The notes: generated by a model not told the origin, from the letters alone. DNA of 64,000 nt from Flammeovirgaceae bacterium UBA5008 (GCA_002398365.1 DGYK01000013.1:84913-148912), one strand, 5' to 3'. Positions 44,293 through 53,401 are shown, counted from the stretch's first letter. Translations and numbers: made by a program.

Positions 44293-45222
44293 CTAAATGA
44301 TTTTGGCTCCTTCCGGATTTAGTTTTGAAATCACCACATCGGTTTTTAATTGATGATTCGCAAATTCGTGCTGCATCGCCTTGGCTACCTGCCTAGCAAT
44401 TTCTAATTTAGAACTCAGTGCAAACAAGGTTGGTCCCGATCCGGAAATACCGCAGCCCAATCCACCTGTACCAACTGCCGCAGATCGAACCGCTTCGAAA
44501 CCCGGAATAAATGCAGAACGAACCGGCTCTGCAATTACATCCTTCAATGACCGTGCAATCAATGCATAATCGGATTGTGTGAGGCCCAACATCAGTCCGG
44601 CAATATTTCCACTCTGTATCACAGCATCGCGCAATGACACAGTAGGACGAAGCACTCTCCGCGAATCGGAAGTTTTTACTTCAATGTGTGGATGAACCAA
44701 TGTACAATACAATTCCAACTTTACATCAATCTTCACTACATCCAACGGTTGATAATCACGAATCAACACAAAGCCGCCCATTAAACTGGGCGCCACATTA
44801 TCCGCATGTGCTGATCCACATGCGATGCGTTCTGCTTCCATCGCAAAGGGTACCAACTCTTTTCGCGTCAGGCGATTGCCCATCAGATGGTTGATTGCTA
44901 CCAATGCCGCTACGCCACTCGCGGCACTCGACCCCATCCCGCTGCCTAATGGTAAGTTCTTAAATAGTTGAATCTCCACTCCTACTTGTTCGCCAATGGC
45001 TTGGAGATAGGACTGTACTGCTACACCCGCTGTATTTTTTCCAGCCTCACGTGGCAGTCGACCGCCATCACCAACAATTTGTGAAATGGAAACTTCACGC
45101 GAATCATTCAACGTCAACACTACTTCATCACCGGGATGATCCACTGCAAAGCCTAACACATCAAACCCACAACACACATTGGCAACCGTAGCCGGAGCAA
45201 ACGCTCTTACTGAACTCTTCAT
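44293..45222 (-). CDS. thrB: Homoserine kinase
   Basis: A 309-residue GHMP kinase that phosphorylates homoserine. VRAFAPATVANVCCGFDVLG at the N-terminus, the ATP loop LPLGSGMGSSAASGVAAL, and GISGSGPTLFAL near the end are diagnostic. The ATG at 45222 starts 1 base after the thrA stop, so translation is coupled; the longer frame to 45261 overlaps thrA. Confidence 0.96.
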   Translation of the reverse strand: MKSSVRAFAPATVANVCCGFDVLGFAVDHPGDEVVLTLNDSREVSISQIVGDGGRLPREAGKNTAGVAVQSYLQAIGEQVGVEIQLFKNLPLGSGMGSSAASGVAALVAINHLMGNRLTRKELVPFAMEAERIACGSAHADNVAPSLMGGFVLIRDYQPLDVVKIDVKLELYCTLVHPHIEVKTSDSRRVLRPTVSLRDAVIQSGNIAGLMLGLTQSDYALIARSLKDVIAEPVRSAFIPGFEAVRSAAVGTGGLGCGISGSGPTLFALSSKLEIARQVAKAMQHEFANHQLKTDVVISKLNPEGAKII

Positions 45223-45223
45223 A

Positions 45224-47677
45224 TTAGTTGGTATAATTTCCAATTCGAATAATATCGGCAAATACGCCAGCAGCTGTTACCTCTGCACCGGCACCCGGTC
45301 CGCGAATAACCATCGGGCGCTCTTTGTAGCGCTCGGTAGTGAGCAAGATGATGTTATCACTTCCGGCCAATGAAAAGAAAGGATGATTCGCTCCTACCGA
45401 AGCCAGCGACACACGCGCTCTTCCATTTTCAATCACCGCCATGTAACGAAGCTTCTCTCCTTTTCCGTTGGCTTTATCAAACAAACCGGAATAATGCGAA
45501 TTAAAATTTTCCAATCGTTTAAAAAATTCCTCCACCGACATTTCACCTCGGCATTCTTCCGGCACCAGATTTTCTACCTGCACATCCGAAAGCTCTAACG
45601 GCAAACCAATTTCGCGCGATAGGATCAACGCTTTGCGTGCCACATCCATGCCATTCAAATCATCGCGGGGATCAGGTTCTGTAAAACCTTTTTCTTTTGC
45701 TTCTTTTACAATCTCACTAAACTTTCGATTACCGTTGAATGAACTAAAGATAAAATTGAGCGTACCGCTTAACACAGCTTCAATGCGCAACGCTTTGTCG
45801 CCACTAATCAATAAATCATTTAAGGTGTTGATAACTGGCAACCCAGCACCAACATTAGTTTCATACAAGAAGCGAACGCCTCGTTTGCTGGCGGTTGATT
45901 TTAATTTTTGATAATTGGAATATGATCCGGAGTTAGCTTTTTTATTCGGGGTAACGATGCTGATGTTGGACGCCAAAATGCGTTCATAATAACCGGCCAC
46001 TTCTTCGCTGCTGGTGCAATCCACAAAAATGCTATTCGACAAATTCAGCGCTACCATGTTTTCAAAGTAAGCAGCCATGCTCATGGTTTGATGACTGTTC
46101 AGCAATAAATCAATGCCATTCTCAAGAGAGATACCTTCTTCCTTAAAAAACATCTTGCGACTATTAGCGAGCCCGACAAAGTTGACTTCCAAATGATTTT
46201 CTGAAGCCAGTTTTTGGTATTGCTGATTAACCATGAGCATCAATTCTTTACCAATCAATCCGGTTCCAACCAAAAAGATATTGAGCACTTTACGATCCGA
46301 TAAAAAGAATGCTTCATGCAACACATTTAGCGCTTTGGTGGTATCGGTTTGCTGGATCACTGCAGATATATTCAACTCCGAAGAACCTTGAGCGATCGCA
46401 TTGATATTCACACCGGCTTTCCCGAGCGCGCCAAACATTCTGCCGCTCGTGCCGGGGTTGTGCTTCATCCCTTCTCCCACCACAGCAATAATGGTCAGGT
46501 TGTTTTCCACCATCACTTCATCCATTTCACCTCCACGAATTTCATATTGAAACTCCAACTCAATCGCTTCCTTCGCCTTAGTTGCATACGATGTTTCAAT
46601 CGCAAAACAGATGGAATGCTCAGATGATGCCTGACTAATTAATATAACATTGATTTTCTCTTTGGCAAGAATTCCAAACAAGCGCATGGATACACCCACC
46701 ACACCTTGCAATCCGCTGCCCTGAACATTCAGTAAACTGATATTGGCCATGGAAGAAACACCTTTGATCAAAAGTGATTTACCATTGGCATCGGCTTTAA
46801 TCACGGAGCCTTGAAAAGTGGGATTGAATGTATTCTTGATCCAGATTGGAATCTGCCGCGCCATGGCCGGTTGCATGGTAGCCGGAAAAATAACTTTTGC
46901 ACCGAAGTGTGAAAGTTCCATCGCCTCTTGGTACGTCATCTCGGCCACGGTAAAAGCTTTCTTCACTTTCCGTGGATCGGCTGTCATCATACCATCTACA
47001 TCGGTCCAAATTTCCAGCGATGCAGCATTTAGCGCTGCAGCAAAAATCGCTGCGGTATAGTCAGAGCCACTTCGTCCAATCGTTGTGGTTTCTCCGGAAG
47101 GAGAAGTACCAATAAATCCGGTGACAATCTGCAATTGCGGATGATGTTGAAAGTGTTCTGCAATCAATTGATTGGTTGCAGCGAAATCAATTTTGGCGTA
47201 GCCGAAATTATTGTCGGTCTTCACCACCTGGCGCGCATCTAAAAATTCCGCTTCAATTCCCTGTGATAAAAATCCTTCAGAAATAATATAAGCCGATAAA
47301 CGCTCGCCAAAGCTCATGATATAATCCAACGAGCGGAGGGTTCTTTCTTTGATTAAGAAAATACCATTCAAAATATCTTCCAGTTCATTAATCGTAATTT
47401 TGACCTGAGCAATTACCGTGCTTTGTCTTTGAATATCCACCAATTCACGGACGGCTTCCAAGTGTCGCTTTTCAATTTGCTCCAACTGTTGCTTATAGTC
47501 GGTGTTGCCTTGCAGTGCCAGCGTGCTTAACTGAATCAACGTATCGGTCACTCCGCCAAATGCAGAGAACACAATCGTAATTTTCTCTTGCGCGAGATAG
47601 GGTTTTACAATGTCAATAACTGATTTGATGCGAGCGGGAGTAGCTACCGATGAACCTCCGAATTTTAAAACCTTCAT
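45224..47677 (-). CDS. thrA: Bifunctional aspartokinase / homoserine dehydrogenase
   Basis: An 817-residue two-enzyme protein that catalyses the first and third steps of threonine synthesis. Aspartokinase (1 to about 295) starts KFGGSSVATPARI, ACT regulatory domains occupy about 310-455, and homoserine dehydrogenase begins at about 463 with FLVGTGLIGKELM and contains TNVGAGLPVINTL. The ACT domains imply feedback by threonine. It is transcribed first in thrABC, behind a leader peptide rich in threonine codons. In E. coli the same arrangement is controlled by attenuation. Confidence 0.97.
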   Translation of the reverse strand: MKVLKFGGSSVATPARIKSVIDIVKPYLAQEKITIVFSAFGGVTDTLIQLSTLALQGNTDYKQQLEQIEKRHLEAVRELVDIQRQSTVIAQVKITINELEDILNGIFLIKERTLRSLDYIMSFGERLSAYIISEGFLSQGIEAEFLDARQVVKTDNNFGYAKIDFAATNQLIAEHFQHHPQLQIVTGFIGTSPSGETTTIGRSGSDYTAAIFAAALNAASLEIWTDVDGMMTADPRKVKKAFTVAEMTYQEAMELSHFGAKVIFPATMQPAMARQIPIWIKNTFNPTFQGSVIKADANGKSLLIKGVSSMANISLLNVQGSGLQGVVGVSMRLFGILAKEKINVILISQASSEHSICFAIETSYATKAKEAIELEFQYEIRGGEMDEVMVENNLTIIAVVGEGMKHNPGTSGRMFGALGKAGVNINAIAQGSSELNISAVIQQTDTTKALNVLHEAFFLSDRKVLNIFLVGTGLIGKELMLMVNQQYQKLASENHLEVNFVGLANSRKMFFKEEGISLENGIDLLLNSHQTMSMAAYFENMVALNLSNSIFVDCTSSEEVAGYYERILASNISIVTPNKKANSGSYSNYQKLKSTASKRGVRFLYETNVGAGLPVINTLNDLLISGDKALRIEAVLSGTLNFIFSSFNGNRKFSEIVKEAKEKGFTEPDPRDDLNGMDVARKALILSREIGLPLELSDVQVENLVPEECRGEMSVEEFFKRLENFNSHYSGLFDKANGKGEKLRYMAVIENGRARVSLASVGANHPFFSLAGSDNIILLTTERYKERPMVIRGPGAGAEVTAAGVFADIIRIGNYTN

Positions 47678-47727
47678 AAACTAAAAAGTAAAAATCAATG
47701 ACTAAGAATTAGAGTGAATAAAACACA

Positions 47728-47753
47728 GATCCGAGCCTGAGTTTCAGGTGATC
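47728..47753 (-). terminator. Candidate thr attenuator hairpin
   Basis: On the minus strand GATC-A-CCTGA-AAC-TCAGG-CTCG-GATC forms a stem with CCTGA/TCAGG and outer GATC/GATC pairs. It sits 44 bases downstream of the leader stop and 51 bases before the thrA ATG. It is followed by TGTGTTTTATT, a weak T run, so it is a plausible but not strong terminator. Confidence 0.4.
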
Positions 47754-47796
47754 AATAAAAAATAATATATGGGTGGAGTTTAATTAATGGAGGGAG

Positions 47797-47871
47797 CTAC
47801 CCCGTAATAGTAGTGATAGTAATTGTTGTAGCAATTACTGAAGTTGTTGTAGATGTCGTAGCGTTTACCAT
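47797..47871 (-). CDS. thrL: Thr operon leader peptide (24 residues)
   Basis: A short ORF on the minus strand, 119 bases before thrA. It starts MVNATTSTTTSV and ends TTITITTITG: 11 Thr, 4 Ile and 1 Val among 24 residues, i.e. the amino acids that regulate the thr operon in E. coli, where thrL is similarly Thr/Ile rich. Ribosome stalling at these codons when charged tRNA is short would relieve attenuation. A TATTTTGC -7 element lies 36 bases upstream at 47908-47915. I infer the regulation from composition and position. Confidence 0.85.
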   Translation of the reverse strand: MVNATTSTTTSVIATTITITTITG

Positions 47872-47907
47872 AATTCTCACGCAAGAAGAGCATAGCCCAC
47901 GACTAAT

Positions 47908-47915
47908 GCAAAATA
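47908..47915 (-). promoter_or_regulatory. Candidate -7 element of the thr operon
   Basis: TATTTTGC on the minus strand, a TAnnTTGC-type element, lies 36 bases before the leader ATG. A TTTC about 21 bases further upstream is only a weak -33. Confidence 0.4.
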
Positions 47916-47965
47916 TTTTTTGAGAATTTTTCATTCGAAAGAAAAAACAAACTAACGGTTAGTAG

Positions 47966-47973
47966 TAACTTGC
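47966..47973 (+). promoter_or_regulatory. Candidate -7 element of the thioesterase gene
   Basis: TAACTTGC lies 14 bases before the ATG at 47988, in the divergent region shared with the thr operon. No clear -33. Confidence 0.35.
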
Positions 47974-47987
47974 CGCAAAATTGAAGA

Positions 47988-48512
47988 ATGGAAAGAAAGA
48001 AGAAGTTCCCGCGCGAGTCATCTGTTAGCATGACTGAATTGGTATTACCCAACGACACCAACACACTTAACAACTTAATGGGTGGTCGCCTCATGCACTG
48101 GATGGATATCGTATCGGCCATAGCCGGACAAAAGCATTGCAACAGCATTGTGGTGACTGCATCGGTCGATAATATTTCCTTCCGTGAGCCCATTCGATTG
48201 GGTGACGTGGTGACGCTTCGCGCGAAAGCGACTCGTGCATTCAACTCTTCGGTTGAAATCCGAATCGATGTGGATGCCGAAAATATTCCGGAAGGAAAAA
48301 AGATTGCCAGCAACTCCGCTTACTTTACTTTTGTGGCGGTAGATGCCAACGGTAACCCGGTGCCTATTCCTGAGATCGAACCGGAAACAGAAGAAGAGAA
48401 AGAATTGTATCGGGGTGCTTTGCGCAGACGCCAACTGCGTTTGATTCTGGGCGGAAGAATGAAGCCCAGCGATGCGCACGAATTAAAATCAATTTTTGAT
48501 ATTAAAGAATGA
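47988..48512 (+). CDS. Acyl-CoA thioesterase, hotdog fold
   Basis: A 174-residue cytosolic thioesterase. The hotdog helix with MTELVLPNDTNTLNNLMGGRLMHWMD (catalytic Asn and Asp region), DNISFREPIRLGDVVTLRA and the long charged C-terminus resemble the YciA/BFIT family. It hydrolyses acyl-CoA; chain preference is unknown. The next gene overlaps by 4 bases (ATGA), so they are coupled. Confidence 0.92.
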   Translation: MERKKKFPRESSVSMTELVLPNDTNTLNNLMGGRLMHWMDIVSAIAGQKHCNSIVVTASVDNISFREPIRLGDVVTLRAKATRAFNSSVEIRIDVDAENIPEGKKIASNSAYFTFVAVDANGNPVPIPEIEPETEEEKELYRGALRRRQLRLILGGRMKPSDAHELKSIFDIKE

Positions 48513-48883
48513 CCGAAGCCGAAGTAATCTATTCCGATACGCTGTATCAAGTACCAAGTCCGGTAACGGTGATCATTGAAAAGCCGTGGACTGCCATTAC
48601 TCCGGAAGAAAGAACCCAACTTTCTAAAATTCTTAATGCCTTAAAGCTTGGCATCGATCGGGTACGCATCATCCATCAGTCATCTTTAGATTTGAATAAG
48701 CTGGTGGATAGCCCAAGCCATGTGATTGTTTTTGGTTTAACCCTTGCGGGAGTCAATCCCTACGAATCGCTGACCGTTTCTGACAAAAAGGTGGTACTAG
48801 CCGATAGCCTTACCTCGCTCCTTCCCGATGATGCCGCCAAGAAGAAATTATGGCTGGCCTTGAAGGCGATGTTTGGGCTATAG
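48509..48883 (+). CDS. Small conserved protein, possibly HolD-like
   Basis: A 124-residue cytosolic protein. The core (LSKILNALKLGIDRVRIIHQ..., VIVFGLTLAGVNPYESLTV, VVLADSLTSLLPDDAAKKKLWLALKAMFGL) follows the same order as HolD, the psi subunit of DNA polymerase III: a helix with L.AL, a short strand, a G-rich strand, and a final helix with LW. The similarity is weak and HolD identity is inference. It overlaps the thioesterase gene by 4 bases. Confidence 0.5.
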   Translation: MTEAEVIYSDTLYQVPSPVTVIIEKPWTAITPEERTQLSKILNALKLGIDRVRIIHQSSLDLNKLVDSPSHVIVFGLTLAGVNPYESLTVSDKKVVLADSLTSLLPDDAAKKKLWLALKAMFGL

Positions 48884-48912
48884 TTGAGCTCAAAAAGCCT
48901 TTAAAAACAGTA

Positions 48913-48943
48913 TTTTAAAATATTAGCCCTTCTTCTATCTTTG
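48913..48943 (+). promoter_or_regulatory. Promoter of the membrane pyrophosphatase gene
   Basis: The -7 element TATCTTTG (48936-48943) exactly matches TAnnTTTG; 19 bases upstream is TTTT (48913-48916) as a -33. This gives a leader of about 50 bases before the ATG at 49001. Confidence 0.7.
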
Positions 48944-49000
48944 CCACACTTTTTAAAAACCTGTCAAAAGGACGGGGGATCATTAATAAACTAAACCTGT

Positions 49001-51289
49001 ATGCAAAACCTATTGTATGTATTGCCCCTTTTCGGAGTGTTGGGCTTATTGTATGTTGTTTGGAAAAGTGCCTGGGTAGCCAACCAAGATGCCGGTACCG
49101 ACAAAATGAAGAAAATCGCCAGCCACATTGCAGAAGGCGCCATGGCTTTCTTAAAGGCCGAATACAAAGTATTGATCATTTTCGTAGCCTGTGTGGCCGT
49201 TTTATTGGCCGTTACTGCGAATAGCACAACATCTTCACCTCTCGTAGGGGTATCTTTTGCATTAGGTGCATTTAGCTCTGCATTAGCCGGATTTATCGGA
49301 ATGCGTGTGGCTACCAAAGCCAACGTAAGAACCACCAACGCTGCCAGAAATAGCCTAGGCAAAGCCCTTGAAATCGCCTTCGTAGGTGGTTCGGTGATGG
49401 GTATGGGGGTCGTAGGTATCGGGGTTTTAGGTTTGAGCGTTCTTTTAATCGTTTATGGAAATATGTTCGGCATGGACACACAAGAAAATGTGACCCGTGT
49501 CATCACTATTATAACTGGTTTCTCATTTGGTGCTTCTTCAATCGCTTTGTTTGCACGTGTAGGTGGCGGTATTTATACCAAAGCGGCTGACGTAGGTGCT
49601 GACTTAGTGGGTAAAGTAGAAGCCGGTATCCCCGAAGATCATCCGTTGAATCCTGCAACGATTGCCGATAACGTGGGCGATAACGTAGGTGACGTTGCTG
49701 GTATGGGTGCCGACTTATTTGAATCGTATGTAGGTTCTATTGTCGGAACGATGGTATTGGGTGCTGCTTTCATGGTTCCCGGCTTCAACGATAACTTCAA
49801 TGGACTTTCTGCTGTATTGTTACCACTTGTGTTAGCAGGCGTTGGTATCATCATGTCATTCGTTGGTACTTTCTTCGTAAAAGTAAAAGAAGGTGGCGAT
49901 CCTCAAAGAGCCTTGAATATGGGCGAATTCTCTTCTTCTATTGTGATGATCATCGCTTCGTATTTCATCATCACCTGGATGCTTCCTGCAGAATGGACTT
50001 ACAATGATTTATTATATAGAGATGCCGCAGGCAACCCTACTGTTCGAGTAATGACTTCATTAGGTGTATTCTGGGCAACCATTATCGGTTTGATTGGTGG
50101 TGTGTTAGTAGGTCTGATCACTGAATACTACACAGCCATGGGCAAAAAGCCGGTATTATCTATTGTTCGCCAATCTTCTACAGGTGCCGCAACAAACATT
50201 ATCGCAGGTCTTGGTGTGGGTATGATGTCAACCATGCTTCCAACACTCGTTATCGCTTTCTCCATCATCGGAGCCTTCTATTTTGGCGGATTGTATGGTA
50301 TTGCCATCGCAGCCGTAGGTATGCTTTCAAATCTTGGAATTCAATTAGCTGTTGATGCGTACGGACCTATTTCTGACAATGCCGGTGGTATTGCGGAAAT
50401 GTCTGAGCTTCCTAAAGAAGTTCGCTCCAGAACTGATAAGTTGGATGCCGTAGGTAACACAACAGCTGCGATCGGAAAAGGCTTCGCGATTGCTTCTGCA
50501 GCATTAACCGCACTTGCATTATTCGGTGCTTTCATGACAACTGCTCAAATCAACTCCATTGATGTTTCCAAAGCCAATGTAATGGCCGGATTATTCATTG
50601 GTGGTATGTTACCATTTGTATTCTCTGCCCTAGCGATGGGTGCTGTAGGTCGTGCCGCTATGGCGATGATTGAAGAAGTACGCAGACAGTTCAATGATAT
50701 TCCTTTGTTAAAATCAGCTTTAGCCGTGATGAAGAAAAATGGCGACAAAGACATGAAAGACTGGTCTGCCGAAGACCAAAAAACCTTCCATGATGCCGAT
50801 GGCTCTGCCGAATATGGCAAATGCGTAGAAATCTCTACTAAAGCCGCCTTAAAAGAAATGGTACTTCCTGGTCTGATGGCCGTGATTGTGCCTGTAGTGA
50901 TTGCATTCTTGCCTGGATTTGGTGTAGAAGCCTTAGGTGGTATGCTGGCTGGTGTTACTGTATCTGGTGTATTGATGGCTATTTTCCAATCGAATGCAGG
51001 CGGTGCTTGGGATAACGCCAAGAAAAGCTTCGAAGAAGGTGTAGAAATCAACGGACAGACGTACTACAAGAAATCAGAACCGCACAAAGCGGCCGTAACT
51101 GGCGATACTGTGGGCGATCCTTTCAAAGATACTTCTGGCCCTTCTTTGAACATCTTGATCAAACTGATGTCGATTGTAGCGTTGGTAATCGCACCTTTAT
51201 TGGTGAAAGGAGTGCCTGCCACTGCAAAGTCAGCACGAAAACCGGTAATCGAGTCAGTTACTCATGTAACTGAGGTAAAACAACCATAA
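49001..51289 (+). CDS. hppA: Membrane-bound K+-dependent pyrophosphatase (H+ or Na+ pump)
   Basis: A 762-residue integral membrane protein with about 16 helices that couples hydrolysis of pyrophosphate to ion transport. The substrate motif TKAADVGADLVGKVE followed by NPATIADNVGDNVGDVAGMG is complete. The residue that separates K+-dependent from K+-independent enzymes is Ala in GNTTAAIGKGF, so K+ is likely required. The pumped ion (H+ or Na+) cannot be settled from the visible residues. It has its own promoter and terminator. Confidence 0.96.
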   Translation: MQNLLYVLPLFGVLGLLYVVWKSAWVANQDAGTDKMKKIASHIAEGAMAFLKAEYKVLIIFVACVAVLLAVTANSTTSSPLVGVSFALGAFSSALAGFIGMRVATKANVRTTNAARNSLGKALEIAFVGGSVMGMGVVGIGVLGLSVLLIVYGNMFGMDTQENVTRVITIITGFSFGASSIALFARVGGGIYTKAADVGADLVGKVEAGIPEDHPLNPATIADNVGDNVGDVAGMGADLFESYVGSIVGTMVLGAAFMVPGFNDNFNGLSAVLLPLVLAGVGIIMSFVGTFFVKVKEGGDPQRALNMGEFSSSIVMIIASYFIITWMLPAEWTYNDLLYRDAAGNPTVRVMTSLGVFWATIIGLIGGVLVGLITEYYTAMGKKPVLSIVRQSSTGAATNIIAGLGVGMMSTMLPTLVIAFSIIGAFYFGGLYGIAIAAVGMLSNLGIQLAVDAYGPISDNAGGIAEMSELPKEVRSRTDKLDAVGNTTAAIGKGFAIASAALTALALFGAFMTTAQINSIDVSKANVMAGLFIGGMLPFVFSALAMGAVGRAAMAMIEEVRRQFNDIPLLKSALAVMKKNGDKDMKDWSAEDQKTFHDADGSAEYGKCVEISTKAALKEMVLPGLMAVIVPVVIAFLPGFGVEALGGMLAGVTVSGVLMAIFQSNAGGAWDNAKKSFEEGVEINGQTYYKKSEPHKAAVTGDTVGDPFKDTSGPSLNILIKLMSIVALVIAPLLVKGVPATAKSARKPVIESVTHVTEVKQP

Positions 51290-51310
51290 ATCAAAGTTTT
51301 AAGAACATCT

Positions 51311-51344
51311 AAAAAGCATCGGAATCAACTTCCGGTGCTTTTTT
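51311..51344 (+). terminator. Strong terminator after the pyrophosphatase gene
   Basis: AAAAAGCATCGGAA and TTCCGGTGCTTTTTT form a 14-pair stem (one G-U pair) around TCAAC, with a T run at the end. It looks bidirectional. Confidence 0.92.
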
Positions 51345-51400
51345 CATTTTTGGCCTTCAATCACTACTTTTAGCACCATCTGAAATCAAATGTATTATCT

Positions 51401-51829
51401 ATGAAGTCATTTTATTTGATCATCATGGGCGCCATTCTATCAGTATCCGCCCTGGCTCAAAACTCTGTATTGGGAAAATGGAAATCGATTGACGATAAAA
51501 CTGGGGCAGCCAAGTCCATCATTGAGATTAGCGAGCGTGACGGAAAGGTTTATGGCAAAATTATTAAGATATTTCCCACCGACCCTAAAAGAACCGATCC
51601 CATCTGTGATAAATGCCCCACGGATGATAATCGCTATAACAAAAAGATCATCGGAATGGAAATTATGCGAGATATGAAAAAAGATGGAGATGAGTACTCG
51701 GGCGGAAATATCTTGGACCCGGAGGTGGGTAAAGTTTACCGGTGCAAAATCTGGGTAGAGGGAAATGAGTTGAAAGTCCGTGGTTACTTAGGTCCGTTTT
51801 ACCGTACCCAAACCTGGCAGCGACCGTAA
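51401..51829 (+). CDS. Exported DUF2147 protein
   Basis: A 142-residue protein with a signal peptide (ending ALAQ) and the DUF2147 domain: GKWKSIDDKTG near residue 26, the KIFP...DPICDKCP Cys pair, IIGMEIMRDM, GGNILDPEVGKVYRCKIW and RTQTWQR at the end. The family is a lipocalin-like beta barrel in the periplasm; its ligand is not known. It is monocistronic, flanked by a terminator and the sigma-factor gene. Confidence 0.93.
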   Translation: MKSFYLIIMGAILSVSALAQNSVLGKWKSIDDKTGAAKSIIEISERDGKVYGKIIKIFPTDPKRTDPICDKCPTDDNRYNKKIIGMEIMRDMKKDGDEYSGGNILDPEVGKVYRCKIWVEGNELKVRGYLGPFYRTQTWQRP

Positions 51830-51907
51830 CTATTGGTTGTTTTATCTAAAAAAATGTGAACTTTAACGACATAAACACCCCATCCCATTACCTAAAGGTT
51901 ACCAATT

Positions 51908-52480
51908 GTGGCATTACGTGTATTCAAAACCAGTTCTCAGCTTGACGAAAAGGAAATCTTTGAAAGGATTACGAAAGGGGATGAAAAAGCCCTCGAATTA
52001 ATCTACAAAAAGTACTACCGCATGATGACGAAACTCGTTATCTCCAACAGCGGTACCGAAGAAGAAGCTAGAGACGTATATCAGGATGCACTGGTTGTAT
52101 TCTGGCAAAAGGCGAGATCAGGTAATCTGATTTTGACTTCCAAAATGAGCACCTTCATCTACAGTATTTGCCAAAATTTGTGGAGAAAAGAGCTCGATCG
52201 AAAGAAACGTCTTTCGAATGAAGAAAAGGATACGCCAATATCCATTGATATGGATAGCCCGGAACGAGAAAAGATTATGGCCAAGTGCTTAGATCAACTC
52301 GGTGAAACGTGTAGAAAGGTTTTGATGTACTATTATTTTGACGAGATGTCGATGCAGGAAATAGCCGAAAAATTGGGATTCGCTAACACGGATACTGCCA
52401 AGACCAAGAAATATAAATGCAAACAAAAACTGGATGAATTAGTGAAGGCTCAATATTCGGAGCAGGATTTTTTAGATTAA
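51908..52480 (+). CDS. ECF-like RNA polymerase sigma factor
   Basis: A 190-residue sigma-70 family protein without region 1 or 3. Region 2 contains YKKYYRMMTKLVISNSGTEEEARDVYQDALVVFW and region 4 CRKVLMYYYFDEMSMQEIAEKLGF with a helix-turn-helix. The start is GTG at 51908 because no in-frame ATG precedes region 2. The next gene begins 7 bases later and looks like its anti-sigma partner. Confidence 0.92.
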   Translation: MALRVFKTSSQLDEKEIFERITKGDEKALELIYKKYYRMMTKLVISNSGTEEEARDVYQDALVVFWQKARSGNLILTSKMSTFIYSICQNLWRKELDRKKRLSNEEKDTPISIDMDSPEREKIMAKCLDQLGETCRKVLMYYYFDEMSMQEIAEKLGFANTDTAKTKKYKCKQKLDELVKAQYSEQDFLD

Positions 52481-52487
52481 CAACATC

Positions 52488-53327
52488 ATGAGTAACATAG
52501 AATTAATTGACGACTATTTGACCAATCGCTTGAGCGATTCGGACAAAGCTGCGTTTGAAAATCAAATGGCAACCGACCCTGCCTTGAAGGCAGAGGTGGA
52601 GTTGCAAAAACAAATTATTGAAAGCGTGCGTAAAGCCCGAGCAGCCGAACTCAAAACGATGCTCAACCAAGTGCCTGTTTCAGCAACGGTGTCCATCAGT
52701 TTGCCGGTCATGCGCATGGCCGCCAGTATTGTAGGTGCCGGAGCAATGATTCTTGCCTTCAGCTATTATTTCAATTACAGCAGTGAACAGCCGAAAATGG
52801 CCACTTCTCTGGAGGATTCCATTCAAAAGGTAAATCCAGCTGATTTTGAGCCGCTGGAAGAGCCTACCGCTGAACCGACACCTGCTGCAACTGAAAAGAC
52901 GCCATCGAATACGGTAGAACAAAAACAAGCAAAAGAATCTAAGCCAGCTGTCACTCCGGTCCAGCAACCTAAAATTGATGTGGTGGATCCTACTAAAGAC
53001 ATGACGGAAGGCAACAATGCTTCGATTCCTTCCAATGACGTTGTCAAAAATGCAATTACACCGTCTCATATAGCTGTGGAAGTGGATGCAACAAACAAGA
53101 AGTTTCCATTCCATTATCAGTTTAATCAGGGCAAGTTGTTTTTGTATGGTACTTTCGACAAAGGACTGTATGAAATCCTCGAGATCAATGGCGAATCACA
53201 CTCAGTCTTTTTATTCTACAAAGACAACTACTATTCGCTCAATGAAAAAGCAACGACTATCACCGCGTTGGAAGCTATTCAAAACCAGGCGTTGATCAGC
53301 AAATTGAAAGAATACAAGAGTCGATAA
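52488..53327 (+). CDS. Membrane-anchored probable anti-sigma protein
   Basis: A 279-residue protein whose first 60 residues resemble anti-sigma N-terminal domains (IELIDDYLTNRLSDSDKAAFENQM), followed by one transmembrane segment (about 70-86), a Pro/Glu/Thr-rich spacer (about 110-175) and a C-terminal periplasmic domain. It is coupled to the sigma gene, which fits a sequestration pair. The zinc-binding HxxxCxxC of ZAS proteins is absent. Confidence is limited by the divergent N-terminus. Confidence 0.72.
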   Translation: MSNIELIDDYLTNRLSDSDKAAFENQMATDPALKAEVELQKQIIESVRKARAAELKTMLNQVPVSATVSISLPVMRMAASIVGAGAMILAFSYYFNYSSEQPKMATSLEDSIQKVNPADFEPLEEPTAEPTPAATEKTPSNTVEQKQAKESKPAVTPVQQPKIDVVDPTKDMTEGNNASIPSNDVVKNAITPSHIAVEVDATNKKFPFHYQFNQGKLFLYGTFDKGLYEILEINGESHSVFLFYKDNYYSLNEKATTITALEAIQNQALISKLKEYKSR

Positions 53328-53353
53328 TTTTGGATTTTCAGGTTTAAAGGTTC

Positions 53354-53385
53354 GAAACCCTCTCCTACCGAGAGGGTTTCTTTTT
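53354..53385 (+). terminator. Rho-independent terminator
   Basis: GAAACCCTCTC and GAGAGGGTTTC pair over 11 bases around CTACC, followed by five T. It ends the sigma/anti-sigma operon; the ftsX promoter element begins 3 bases later. Confidence 0.93.
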
Positions 53386-53387
53386 AT

Positions 53388-53395
53388 TATATTTG
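53388..53395 (+). promoter_or_regulatory. Candidate -7 element of ftsX
   Basis: TATATTTG exactly matches TAnnTTTG and ends 6 bases before the ftsX ATG, so the transcript should be leaderless or nearly so. A -33 partner is not clear because the preceding terminator occupies the space. Confidence 0.5.
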
Positions 53396-53401
53396 CAGCT
53401 T

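Noticed and set aside
47780..47893. Overlapping 37-codon minus-strand ORF starting MLFLRENYGKRY, rich in Tyr and Asn
   Set aside because: It covers the same bases as the Thr/Ile leader in another frame. Its composition follows from shifting ACN and ATN codons by one base, and there is no matching biosynthetic gene downstream. The Thr/Ile frame fits the thrA neighbour.
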